Below, in pieces: positions 1-12,539 of a DNA stretch of 64,000 bases (its first letter is position 1; each line of letters starts with the position of its first letter). The stretch is from Cristatella mucedo (Eukaryota > Bryozoa > Phylactolaemata > Cristatellidae). The position numbers and the translations under genes are program-made. A model generated the notes under the pieces. That model saw only the letters and a list, made by a program, of their open reading frames with translations, ran no database searches and was not told the DNA's origin. The stretch spans positions 1,586,501-1,650,500 of the forward strand of contig WPIO01000078.1 of the NCBI GenBank assembly GCA_009760855.2, in the 5' to 3' direction.

Positions 1-7
1 GGGCTTT

Positions 8-316
8 GACGTCACTTACCGTTCGCGTTTCCGTTGCCGAACTGCCGTTTCTATACCTTTTCTAGAACTGCCGTTCGCTTTCCTGATACCGCATTGCCGT
101 TCGCGTTTCAGTTACTGGCAAACCACGTGCATTACTATTACCGCACGGCTGCTCGCGCTCCCGTTACAGCACTGCTTATCGCTTATGCTTATCGCGTTCT
201 CGTTGGGCACAGCCGTCGGCGTTCCAGTTACCTCGCCGCCGTTTGCATTCCTGTTACAGCCCTACCAATAACTCCCTGTTACCGCACTGCAGTTCGCTTT
301 CTCGTTACTGCTAAAT
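8..316. repeat. Degenerate minisatellite, about 27-bp unit
   Basis: Variants of GTTACCGCACTGCCGTTCGC recur about every 25-30 bp, with substitutions and partial deletions. The array starts near the window edge. A 94-codon ORF through it is a by-product of the repeat. Confidence 0.6.
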
Positions 317-940
317 GACTATGGATGATGAAATGGCCGGCTCCTAATTATTATAAAACTAAAGATTGTGACATAGCGATTCCGACTTATTATACTTCAG
401 GAAGAGCGAATAGTGCTTAGACGGCCGCGATCGGGCCGATGGAGGACGCCAACGTTTCCGTAAAGTGGCGCCAGTTCGTTCCTAGATCTGCGTGCGACAG
501 AAGGCAGGTAGCGCGCATGCGGAACGGCGTGGGTGCTCTCCCCGGCAGCGGCGGCGGCAATGTTTCACAGCTGGCGGTGGCGGCGCTCGCCTGCGGCGCG
601 GGTGCGCGCGCTCAGCATTCGATCGGGGCTCTCGGCCGGCGCGTCGCAGCGTTCGCTTTGTCCGCCGCGTGAAAGGCCCCTTTGCATGCTTGCGCGTGCC
701 GAGCCAGAGCGTTATCACTAATCGACGACGTGCTTCATATCTGGCACGTGTAAAGTGCCTAGGAAAGTCATTGCGCTCTCCCAGGGCTCAACGAAAGTAC
801 CTCTCGATTATTATTATCGCTGGAGCCTCTGCTACTACTTCTGCGGACTGCACAGCGCCTCAGACTTCCGACGCGAACCAGGAGCCGTGTAAGCACTCTG
901 CTTGCAGGACTGCTGGAAAGTCTTTAGAGCCGCGCTCCAC
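317..940. other. Unassigned, GC-rich from about 420
   Basis: CpG-rich sequence at 420-720 gives several overlapping ORFs on both strands with no recognisable domain. It could be a promoter or a first exon. Nothing decides between these. Confidence 0.3.
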
Positions 941-944
941 GCGT

Positions 945-1100
945 ACCGGTTTGGCGCCGGTGGTTGAAGTGCTCGGCCCGACCAAGGTCTAAGGGAATGT
1001 ATTTGGAAGCCAAGGTCGTGGGCTAGAGCCGCGTGGCGTATGTGAAGCACCTGATTAGTGATTAAGTTTCCTAATGGCGCTGTACAAATTAAATAAATAA
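945..1100 (+). mobile_element. SINE-A copy (tRNA-derived, L2-like tail)
   Basis: A box A-like GGTTGAAGTGCTCGGCCC and a box B-like GGTCGTGGGCTAGAGCC are followed by a GTGAAGCACCTG...AAGTTTCCTAATGGCGCT tail and an AAATAAATAAA end. Confidence 0.75.
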
Positions 1101-1394
1101 AAAAATGCGCATAGATTTTTACGTCCTTACAAGGCCCTCTTAAAGTTGTCCACTTTCTTTAAACGCGATCAAGCTAAAAAGCGTGTGGTAGTGATTGGCA
1201 AGCTGTTTCTCACGCCGCAGGTGTAGAGTTGGGCTTTTCATTTGCACCCGCTGGAGACAATATTCTAAGCAAGGGCGCAAGGAAGATTTGTGCCAGCGGG
1301 CCCTACCCACGTTGGACCGAATTGGCGGAAAGTGACGCGCTGTCGGGCTGCCTGTCACTCTATTCGGCCTTCCGATTTGCTGCCCCATTCAATG

Positions 1395-1500
1395 TCAAGG
1401 TTTCACATCCTTTCCTTTGCAGCAAATGTCAGGCGCCTAGAAAAAGATTGAGTTCCCTGAGGGCGATTTAGCAAGTGTATTTTTATTACGTATTATTATT
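1395..1500 (+). mobile_element. L2-type LINE 3' tail
   Basis: Only the 3' end is present: CAGGCGCCTAGAAAAAGATT, then a GAGGGCGATTT arm and a TATTATTATT tail. Confidence 0.75.
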
Positions 1501-3260
<1,760 letters not shown>

Positions 3261-3438
3261 CAATACGTTGAGAACAGAAAGGAGCACAGCGAGCAGAGCA
3301 TAAGCATACTTATCGCTGAAAGCGACGAGAAAAACAAGCGAAAAAGAAAGCCTCTCAGTGCTAAACTGCAGAAACTCAACAGGAATTTCGCAAGCGGCAA
3401 ACTCTTAGGACAATGTCAAAAGCATATAGCAACCGAAG
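3261..3438 (+). CDS. Putative coding exon, unknown lysine-rich protein
   Basis: A 178-nt segment lies between an ATTTCACAG acceptor and a GAAG/GTACGT donor and is open throughout. The translation starts QYVENRKEHSEQSISILIAE and includes a basic stretch NKRKRKPLSAKLQKLNR that could act as a nuclear localisation signal. I recognise no family and found no partner exons. It is called only because both splice sites and the frame agree. Confidence 0.3.
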
Positions 3439-3994
3439 GTACGTTTCGAGAACTTCACGATCCGGAATGTCGTGGCATGGAGTCCTCGCCCGACTGGTAG
3501 CCGGGCTCGCAAGCTAGGGCTTGGCTAACCGCCAGCTCTGCGAACACTCAGGCCGGCATTCTAATGCAAAAGCGCGAATTTTTCTTGCGACTGTTCACTT
3601 TTATACGCTACTACTTTCTAAACTATCAATTACCACATACATTCAATTCGTATAAGCTATAGTTAAGGAACCACTTAGATTCTACAGGGCTGTCGTAATC
3701 TGGCCGATGTAGCATGCCGACGTTTCAGCAGGTACGCCCGAATGCAGGATCGTGCAAGTACTGTGCTTGCCTTCGGTGCTTGCCGTGGCGCGGTCTTATT
3801 ACCGCAATACCAATAAGGGAGATACACCGTTCCTTTGTCGTAGGATGGTGCGATACTGCGTCGTGCGGGCTCTACTAGTCTTGCCGCACAGATTTGGCTG
3901 TGCGCTCGACCCTATACGCCATTCATCCGTTTTATGCACGAGCGCCAAGCTGCGAGTAAGTGCATTTCGTCAGCAGCGTGTTCGCACGCCGCGC
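3439..3994. other. No gene seen
   Basis: Short ORFs only. I saw no element or conserved coding segment. Confidence 0.4.
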
Positions 3995-3999
3995 TGCTT

Positions 4000-4150
4000 C
4001 GACCCAGTGGTTAAGGTGCTCACCTTTACCGACCGAGGTCAAGGTGAATGCAGATGACGATTGAGGTCGTGGGCTCGTCTCATGGCTTGCGTGCGTGAAG
4101 CACCTGAATAGAGATTAAGTTCTCTTAGCGCGCTATGCGAATGAATTCTG
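4000..4150 (+). mobile_element. SINE-A copy
   Basis: Box A-like AGTGGTTAAGGTGCTCACC and box B-like GAGGTCGTGGGCTCG are followed by the tail GAAGCACCTGAATAGAGATT, then AAGTTCTCTTAGCGCGCT. Confidence 0.85.
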
Positions 4151-4249
4151 TATGGGAACAATATATATGCTGAGCGCTGAAACTGCCCGCGGACTGAAAG
4201 TCACGTCGCACGGAGCGCAGGACCAGCAGCGGTTTCAGTACATTTCGAT

Positions 4250-4892
4250 ACACGTCCCCTCTCGCGCCTCCGCTGCTTTCGGACGCTGCCGCAGCAACCA
4301 TGTTCTCCTCGCTGTACAGCGAGCCGCCGCCGCCGCATCGTCCTCTAGTGCGTTGCGCAGGCTTGCGGCGGCTCCGCGTAACGCGCCAAGCTTGGCTTGA
4401 GAATGGAGACGGAAGGCTCGCGGCCCGGCAGCTGGTCTCGCTGCGAGCTCGCTCGCTCGCAGGGAACGTGACGGGCAGCGCAGACGGCCGATTGGGCGTC
4501 TCTGTCCGTGCGTCCCCTCGTTTGCCAGTATGTCTGGCTGTCTGTGTGGCCGCTCGTATCTCTCGGCCTCTGTTTATCTTTCTACTTCAGTCGAGATCGT
4601 GTTAGTACAGAAGCAGGCATCCCTCTTCTCATCGACCGCTTCTGCCTAGACTGGCTCAAAAAGTCAATGGCCGCCGCCCGGTGTCAGGTTGCCGGCGCGG
4701 CGCGAGAGCGGCGCCATTCCCCGCCATCCCGCGCCAACTCCTTCGGTGACTCGCTAAAGGGCTACTGGCGCCCCGGGCCGAGCTGCCGGCAGCAGTTCGG
4801 CCGATATCAGGCAATGAACGTTAATTGAGCTAATGAGTTTGATCGCGATAGTTGCTGGCGCGTCGCTGCGGCGGCGTCAGCGTCGGGAGCGT

Positions 4893-4929
<37 letters not shown>

Positions 4930-5200
4930 GAAACGCAACCGGTGAGCAGGCGGCGGGGAGTCTCGCTCGCCCACCGCCGCTACCGTCGCCGCTTTAGGCA
5001 GACGCCGGGCCGGGCTGCCAGGCCGGGCAGCCGGGACTCTCTCCCGAAACTCTCTAACAGCGAGCTCGGCACCCGGACGCGCTCGACGTCAGCGCGGAAT
5101 GCGGACACACGCTCTAGGAAAGCGAGGACGTAGCGGCGGCGCGTCTGGTATAATTGCAGCGCTCAAGACGCCTTATTAGCATGAGAGCCGGAGCGACGCC
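4250..5200. promoter_or_regulatory. GC/CpG-rich island-like segment
   Basis: The base composition shifts to strongly GC- and CpG-rich, with a (GGC)n run at 4892-4927. Several overlapping ORFs have no recognisable domain. It may mark a promoter or 5' exon of an unidentified gene. Confidence 0.35.
4892..4927 (+). repeat. (GGC)n trinucleotide repeat
   Basis: About 12 GGC units inside the GC-rich segment. If transcribed this would encode polyglycine or form G-rich structure. Confidence 0.95.
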
Positions 5201-5439
5201 GGGAAAGTGACCAGCGGGAAACGCTCGCCATGCCAAAGGCTGCAGCAGCAGCAGCGCCATACAAATATGGGTGCTCGCTCATCTCATCGGGCCTCCGCCG
5301 GCCCACTCACGGCCCGTCGGGGCGATTACGAGGCCAATTGGACGCATACAATTCTGAACCCCACTTCCACAGTCGACTGCCTAGCCTGAAGGAAACTTGG
5401 CGTGCATTAAGCAAGGTGCCCGTGGAAAAATGTCGGTGT

Positions 5440-6115
5440 AATAACAAAAATGATAGTAATACACTTGATAAAGCGCCCTCAGAGAACTCAAAATCTCATT
5501 CTGTGCGCTTTACATTTGCTGCAAAGGGAAATGCAATTGAATGGTGAGTAATATCATGCTTGATGAACAACATGAAGAACGTGGTTAGGGGTGACATGCA
5601 CAGGGTCAGCATGCAAGTGTGATTAGTGGCAGCATGCAACAGTGTCAGCACGCATAAGCACATCAAGGACGAATCACAGGGACCCACTAAATGCTGTCCT
5701 AAATAGGTGTTTTTTTAAGTTCTTTTTAAATGTGGTCAAGTCAGGGGATGTTCTGACGCAAGTTGGGAGAGAGTTCCAGGCCTTGGGAGCATACGAACTA
5801 AATGCACGGTCTTAAAAGGATTTAAGGTTTGTACGAGGTATTTGTAGACTCTTGGACTCCGAAAAGCGGGTGGTACGATGCTTGGCCTGATGGGGTAGTA
5901 TATCTGAGAGATAGGCTGGAGCCAAAGAAAGAAGGGACCTAAAAGTGAACCTTGAAGTCGATCCGTTGCTTGAATGGTAGCCAGTGCAGGTCGGCGATAA
6001 GTGGTGTGATGTGGCAACTGCGACGCTCACGACAAACAAGCCTAGCTGCAGAGTTTTACACCAGCTGTAATCGCCTGATTGCACATGCCGGTGGGCCAGC
6101 AAGGTATGAAGGCCG
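5440..6115 (-). mobile_element. L2-type LINE, 5'-truncated, reverse transcriptase C-terminal part
   Basis: On the minus strand the 3' stem-loop lies at about 5465-5515. Upstream, broken frames read SLAPAYLSDILPHQAKHRTT and SLQIPRTNLKSF, the LINE ORF2 C-terminal block. Frameshifts make it non-coding. Confidence 0.85.
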
Positions 6116-6119
6116 GCGA

Positions 6120-7370
6120 CGCTTGTAGGCTCCGTGGAGATTCCATTCAGAGCGTCTCGCTCGGCGCTGGGTGGCTTGCTCCGTGGACGACTCTGACACC
6201 GCGAACGATTCTATATCGCGCCGCTCCAGCCGCGATAAGATAACGAACTTGCGGCATAAGACACGCTAACGATCATGTATTTTCGTCCAACGTCGCCAGC
6301 GGGCAGCACAAATCTCTACTGCCGCCCAATCGGAGCGGGATAGAGCTCTCCCCTAACCCTGCTGTCTCGACTCTTTCTACGCCACCCGAGACTTGGCCAC
6401 AAATCCACATCAAAAAGCTCGGCAAGCTAAAGCATGCACAACAATGAGCCACATACCAATCAAGCTAATTAACAGGGCAAAGTTCGAGCCACAAGCCACA
6501 TTCCTCCGTGACTGTCAGATCAACAAAATGCTAGATGGTAAATAGCTAAGCCGCAGCAGTAGCGAGTAGATACACTTTAAAAGGAGTAGTGTCTAACGCT
6601 AAATTTCAGCACGCATTTACTCGTCACTTGCATGAGACGTAACAGCTGCGTCTACACCGGCGAGCGTTTGGACTCGAGAATCCCAAGAACTTGTATCGAA
6701 TGCGAACTAGCGTCAAACCTAGCGTCAAGTCTTGTCTACACTGAGGACAGCTCCAAGTCGAGACTGATTGCCTGATTGTCGGGCTAGGGCTGATACACTC
6801 GGTCTCACTTGGCAACAAGCGAGATCTCGAAAGTGTCAAGGTCGTAAAGTTTCTCGTTAACAAATGGAAATTGAGTAGGGGCTATCCTCGAACACGTATC
6901 AGCTACTGCCGAGATACGTGCTTACACGCGTCATAAAAAAATTAGCAGCCATTCTTCTACAGGCAGCTTACTTTGTCAATACATTCCTATATTACGAATT
7001 CTTGAAGTCGAACAGAGTGGTCTCCCTGTGCAACGCATCTAAGAAGGCGGCCATGTTGCTCTTGGGTCTTCTCCGAATTGATCGGCTGCCTCGGAAGTCT
7101 CCGATGCACGGCCCAGAAGTAGACCGCTCGGCTAATTCTTCGAACCTGGTCCTTTAGGCTCGGAATCTTCCCATCAGCCACCAGTCCCCTTACCTACTGC
7201 TAAAAACTGATGACTTGAGTCACCGTGCCTCGGTGGCCTCAAGTTCTCGGGCGGGTGTCTTGAGTCCGGACGTTCGCCGGTATAGAAGCAACAGCCTCTC
7301 GGAGGAGTCTCGCCAGAACACGACCTTTGGGGACTAACGGGCAATATGGCAAGCTCACTCCCGACTGACT
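6120..7370. other. No gene seen
   Basis: Moderately GC-rich sequence without recognisable exons or repeats. Small ORFs only. Confidence 0.35.
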
Positions 7371-7374
7371 TGGT

Positions 7375-7670
7375 AATAATAATAATGATAATGTATTTGT
7401 TACACCGCCCTCAGAGAACTCAGCCTTTTTCTAGGCGCTTTACATTTGCTGTAAAGGCAGCGCGATCGAATGGTTAGCGGTAGCATGCTCAATGAACTAC
7501 AAGCCTAACATGCTTAAACATGGTTAGAGATGACATGCACAGGGTCAGCAAACATGATTAGCGGCAGCATGCAAAGTGTCAGCACGAAGGTGGATACACA
7601 AGACAAATCACATGGACCCACTAAATGCTGTGATAAATACGTATGCTTGAAGCTTCTTCATGAAATTCCT
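7375..7670 (-). mobile_element. L2-type LINE 3' end, left arm of inverted pair
   Basis: The (AAT)n tail and the 3' stem-loop CCGCCCTCAGAGAACTCAGC are at the left. The copy continues through the conserved CACATGGACCCACTAAATGC block and meets an inverted copy near 7670. Confidence 0.85.
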
Positions 7671-7970
7671 TGTTTTGACGACATTTAAAAGAAGCTTTAA
7701 ACGTACCTGTTTATCACAGCATTTAGTGGTACTTTCGATTCGTCTTGTGTAAGCATCTCCGTACTGACACTGCATGCAACCACTAACCACGTTGTACATG
7801 TTGACACTGTGCATGTCACCTCTAACCATATCATGAATGTTGATATTGCACACGCTACCACTTATCATTTGATCATGCTTTTTTAAAGCATATGCAAACT
7901 TCCTAGAAAGAGACTAAGTTCTCTGAGGGCGCTATACCAAATGTACAAGTATTATTAGTATTATTATGCG
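7671..7970 (+). mobile_element. L2-type LINE 3' end, right arm of inverted pair
   Basis: It starts TTTATCACAGCATTTAGTGG and runs through GCATGTCACCTCTAACCA to the tail AGTTCTCTGAGGGCGCT. It is about the same length as the minus copy it faces. Confidence 0.85.
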
Positions 7971-8073
7971 GCTGTATGCTTCGAAGCATCGCTCGAGCAT
8001 AGCTAGTGCCATTTCCCCTATGCTTATATAGGTCAGGTCTGTGCCTTCTTTCTTCACAGCTCGGGCCTCGAGG

Positions 8074-8111
8074 GTGTCCGCTGCCGCTGCGTCGCCAGCG
8101 GCAGCGGACAC
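8074..8111. repeat. Perfect 16-bp GC-rich inverted repeat with 6-nt loop
   Basis: GTGTCCGCTGCCGCTG is at 8074-8089 and its exact reverse complement at 8096-8111. The loop is CGTCGC. It lies in an alanine-codon-rich stretch open on both strands. Confidence 0.95.
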
Positions 8112-9033
8112 TGCCGGCCGCCTTCCCGAGATAGCCGTCGTCATCGAGCTGGCCGCATTCGTCGCAGAGTCCGCCGTTGTCTCGCAGATAGCTGGTTTTG
8201 CATTATTGGCCGCCGTCACGCCACCTGGGCGATGCGACAGCGAGGCTCCAGATTGTCAGCTATTGTCACTCTCTGGCCCCCGTGTCTGAGCCCAAGAGCA
8301 AGCACTCGAACTGCAGCGGGCAATCGCTCTGAAAATCTTGGCATGCTAAATCGGCCACGTTAGAGAAAATTAGTAGTTTCTGCATACTCATTATTAAGAG
8401 CTGGACGTGGCACAGTATTTCGTTTAGGTCGTACAGCAAACCAGGCCAAAATGATGTTCACAGTGAAGTTGCATGGCTGGTGCTGTGCCCATGTAGCCCA
8501 ATTGTCGCTAGGGAATGTACGTTTCTAGGTCAAGGACGTCGACTCTCTACTGATGTACGGGCTCTCTTGATTGCTGTAGTGCTCTGCTACGGTTGGCACA
8601 TATGTGCGTGCGTTATCAGCGTAGCTTGTGAGACTCGCCAGCTGCACTTCGAGGCACTAGCTTCACCAGTATCAGTGTCGCGCGTCTGCAAGGACTAGTA
8701 ATAAGTTATGCGTGGTATACTTCGGCGAAAGAGCTTGGTCCACGAGCCGCTGCAGCACTGGTAAAAGCCGCCGAATCTTCTGACACTGTATAGATAAGTC
8801 TGTTTGAATAGGCTAATCTTTACGTTCACTCGAGCTTTCAGGATTAACGGGAAGCAGCCCAAAACCGGCCTATACCAAACTCGAATTGACATGCCGGGCA
8901 GCCGTGGTGCGTCTTGGTACACCGGGGAAATAGGAACGAATTCGCCTTGCTGTGAAGCATCTTCTGCTACTGTAGTACAGCACGTTATTTCTAGACTGGG
9001 TTTGCTTTTGGTTTTGTTAGCGTCCGTCTAAGT
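8112..9033. other. No gene seen
   Basis: Small ORFs only. A pyrimidine-rich TTCTTTCTTCACAG at about 8046-8060 could be a splice acceptor, but no family is recognised downstream. Confidence 0.35.
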
Positions 9034-9227
9034 CAGCAGTTCTTAACCTGAGGGTCGCGGGTCCTTTGGGGGTCGAACGACACAGAAGTCTTTCACAGAA
9101 GTCTTCTAAGATCATCGGAAAATACGCATTTTCACATTTTTCACACAATAATTCTATGGTTGGGGGTCACCACAACACAAGGAACTGTACTAAAGGGTCG
9201 CGGCACTAAGAAGGTTGAGAACCACAG
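9034..9227. mobile_element. SPIN-like non-autonomous hAT transposon (MITE), 194 bp
   Basis: The ends are inverted: CAGCAGTTCTTAACC on the left and, read from the right, CTGTGGTTCTCAACC. Internal blocks TTTGGGGGTCGAACGAC and GTTGGGGGTCACCACAAC agree with the SPIN consensus as I recall it. The flanking 8-bp duplications are GTCTAAGT (9026-9033) and GTCCAAGT (9228-9235), 7 of 8 identical. It has no coding capacity, so it depends on a hAT transposase in trans. Confidence 0.88.
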
Positions 9228-9235
9228 GTCCAAGT

Positions 9236-10149
9236 GATGCTCTCAAACGCTGGACGCTAACGGGACATAACTTGAGTCACGATGGATATTGAAACTCTGT
9301 CTACGGTCAATTACATGAACTTGACACTTTGCTAAATAAGCGTAGCTAGGCATACTGATCCTTCACGATTTAACTGGGTGCTTGCTTAGCGAGCTAGTTT
9401 TGAAGGAGAGCCCCCAGTGGCCAGAGCTCCGTGAGAAACTCATCGAAATATTATCGTTGTATTCGATTATTGCCCCCCCCCTTCCTCAGTTGCTGTGCCC
9501 GTGCTTCCCTGTGAGCTGGTGAGGCTTGAGGCACTTTAAGTTGTAGCTGTGATGCACTATCCCAAATTTCTTGAGCCTCTCAGAGGTTCTTGCTAGTCTC
9601 TATGCGGATCGTCAGACCGTAATTACATAGAAACTATTCACAGAAGTATTTACTTGGTCCCTTCCGAAAATCCTCCACCCGACTTGCAATCACTGTTGTA
9701 GTTGTACAACACGAACGCTGGCTCGAATACTCGGGATGAGTCTTTAATTCGGATAAATCACATTTTACGAACTCGCCCAGAGTCCAATAGTATACTATAG
9801 ATCTAACTAGCTAGAACTGCTCAGCGCAAACTTGAACAAAGCTTACACAAGGTCAGGACTGGTTGGAGTAATATCTATTTTCATTACGAGAACTGTTGTA
9901 GGTCTTACCAATGCATCCTTGCTAAGGCTACGTTCGGCAGCAATAAGATCATAGTGGATCTCTAATGCTCAATCCGAAAATATTGATGCCGACCGTCAAC
10001 CGTCTCGTTATCCGCTGCTAGGTCTGCACCATTGCACCTCTAGAATTTTTGCAGCGGCGATTCTTGTCGATCTGTTTCTAGGCAGATTGTCAGCAAGATA
10101 GACAAGAGCAGCGAGTCCACCACATCCGGGTGATCCTTCCCGAGCTCTC
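9236..10149. other. No gene seen
   Basis: AT-richer unique-looking sequence. Part of it may be the diverged 5' side of the LINE that follows. Confidence 0.35.
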
Positions 10150-11112
10150 CGATCTCCGTTCCTCGCACTTCCTCGAGGTCCGCCTTCAAACCTAGCCCCG
10201 CTGACCTCGTACCGAATTTCATCTCTCAGTCTAAGAAGACGAATAGTCCTCTGGATTCCATTTCTATTATTCTGAGATGCCTCAATTTACGGCTACACTA
10301 AAAGCTGAGAAAGTATGTATTCCCCTGGCATCAGGTTTTCTCTCTGCGTCTTTCAAAGAGGCTGTCAGGTCACTTCAGCGAATTCTGGCCAGTATTCCGC
10401 ATACCATTCCTGTCAAAGATGCTGGAGTGATTAATGTCAGACTAGTTTATCAAACTAAGAAGTAAAATTCAATCAGGTTTAAAGTAAAATCAATTTCATA
10501 GAATCTCCCTTGCTGCGAGCGTACAGTGACCTTCACGGAAATTCTGACTTAGATAAGGTCTCTCTGCTCATAGCTCTGTTGGATCGCTCGGTATCTTTTT
10601 ATATCATTTGATATCTAAACATTTTCTCTGGCGTTCTCGCCTCTCGCGGGAATCATGGACACTCAGTCAGAGATTTCCGAGATTAGTTTTTAACGACCAT
10701 CAGTCTTCCGGATGCACCTTTAAAGAATGATTTACCACAGGGATTTGTTCCCTCGATCTGCTCCTTTTCAGAATTTATGCTTTTGCTAAAATTATTCTGT
10801 CTGCCCATTCAGTGACCATGCACAATCTAGGCTTTTATTTTTTCGCTGATGACACACTGCTGTACCTACGCTTTAATCTCGCCCCCCTACAAGCATATAT
10901 AACTCTCTTAACTTCCTCGCAGCATCTATTTCTGACATTTTGCACGTGGATGACAGCAAAATTTCTCAAATTGGAAGACGACAAAATAAATAAACTTAGC
11001 ATCTGTGGGTAAACAATAATTGCATTTCACTTTACAGCAAATTTAAAGCGCCTAGAGAGAGATTAAGTTCTCTGAGGGCGCTTTATCAAGTGAATTATTA
11101 TTATTATTATTA
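10150..11112 (+). mobile_element. L2-type LINE, decayed reverse transcriptase region with internal deletion
   Basis: Broken frames include AGVINVRLVYQTKK and FFADDTLLYLRFN, the RT active-site block with F/YADD, then FCTWMTAKFLKLEDDK. It jumps directly to the L2 stem-loop tail at 11048-11098. The C-terminal third of the ORF is missing. Confidence 0.8.
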
Positions 11113-11124
11113 TAAACATTGCGT

Positions 11125-12000
11125 GACTCAGAAACTGGAAAACCATAATCTCAAAATAGTCTCTGCCAGCATATTTCTTGTATTCTCTGCACGTATTTGA
11201 GGAGCTCTGTTCCGAAATGACCCACCAACTCCACAGTCGTGTCTGCCTACTTTCAGGTACTGTATGTATCATTGCAAAAATTGGGACTTGCTTAGACAAA
11301 GATACCTCAGCTAAGCTGGTTCATGAATTTGTTTAATTCTGTCTAGACTGCTGCGGCTCGCAACTTGCACGTCGTCCTGAGGCAAAAGAAGATACAGACT
11401 TCAAAACTCGGCAGCTCTCCTGTCTCTCCTGATCATCGCCATTGCCACAGTGTGCCACTTCTCACCTACCTGCACTGGTTCTCCATCAAAGAGCGAATTG
11501 ACTTCGAAATTTGTTCACTTCCTTTTACGTATTTATTTTTTCTTGCACCGGATAACCTATTCAAAATAATTTCTAAGCATGCTTCCCACCGTAATCACTG
11601 TTTCTCTGACTTAAGTTGTTGCAGGGGCCTTCCTCTAGACACCCCAAAATTCTTTCCAGACCGAGCCTTAAGCTGTTATGCTTTCAAAGCTTTAAACTCA
11701 CTCCCACTGAGAATTGCGAAATTCCCCGACTTAAAAATGTTTAAAAAGAAGCTAAAAACCCAAATATTGCTCACAAAATGCACCCCATTCATGTGCGTTG
11801 CCTTTCACGTTCGTATGCACTCAGAGATTTTGCATGTTTTTTCGCTAATCCATTTTTTTGCTATTCTTACTCTCCAGCTTGGGTTTATTGTCGAAAGGAG
11901 GTTTAGTCATCTTAGTGCGCTACGAATTTTCCTTATTATTATGAGAATTATTAGTCAGCCAGCTGCAGGCCATACATTTCCGAGGCTGTTCGTCTCCTCC
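11125..12000 (+). mobile_element. LINE fragment, related but distinct L2/CR1 subfamily
   Basis: It covers the RT C-terminal side: LHWFSIKERIDFEICSLPF and ALNSLPLRIAKFPDLKMFKK. The downstream 3' region does not carry the common stem-loop. Stops and frameshifts are present before 11365. Confidence 0.75.
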
Positions 12001-12176
12001 CCCCCCCCGTTCTAGCGAGACGAGCCCACGTGATGAGTTCGGTCTCGCGCCAGTCGCCGGACAGCCGTCGCGGGAAGCAGAGCAGTCGCTATCGAATTGC
12101 GCGCTGCTTTGAAGGTGAAAGCTTTTATTCCTAGCTGCTGCTAAGGAATATAGCGGAATTCTTGGCCTCGAGCTCG

Positions 12177-12235
12177 CAGGTGCTTTCGTAGGTGCTTTCG
12201 CAGGTGCTTTCGCAGGTGCTTTCGTAGGTGCTTCT
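12177..12235 (+). repeat. 12-bp tandem repeat, about 5 units
   Basis: The unit is CAGGTGCTTTCG with C/T variation at its first base. A short CTCCTG repeat follows at 12245-12266. The unit contains an E-box CAGGTG in the C variants. Confidence 0.9.
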
Positions 12236-12457
12236 CTTTCGCCGGCTCCTGCTCCTGCTCCTGCTCAGCCTTCAGGATTTAATTGACCGAGCTGCCAGCC
12301 GCTAGCCAGGGCGCAGTCGCCGGACCTCCGTCATGGTAGCCATAGTTTTTTTTAATGGCTGATTTCTTTGAGAGGAGAGATGGATGTTGACTGAGCCCTG
12401 CTTATAACGGCGGAATCGGCAGGCTTTTTCGGGTCTCCCTTTATGAGAGGACTCAGC

Positions 12458-12478
12458 GGGGGGGGGGGGGGGGGGGGG
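12458..12478 (+). repeat. Poly-G tract, about 21 bp
   Basis: A homopolymer run. Length may be unreliable in assembly. Confidence 0.9.
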
Positions 12479-12539
12479 AGTCGCGAACACTGTCCCCTTG
12501 TCGCCTAAAACCGTTCGAAGCGGCGTATCAATTTTCACT

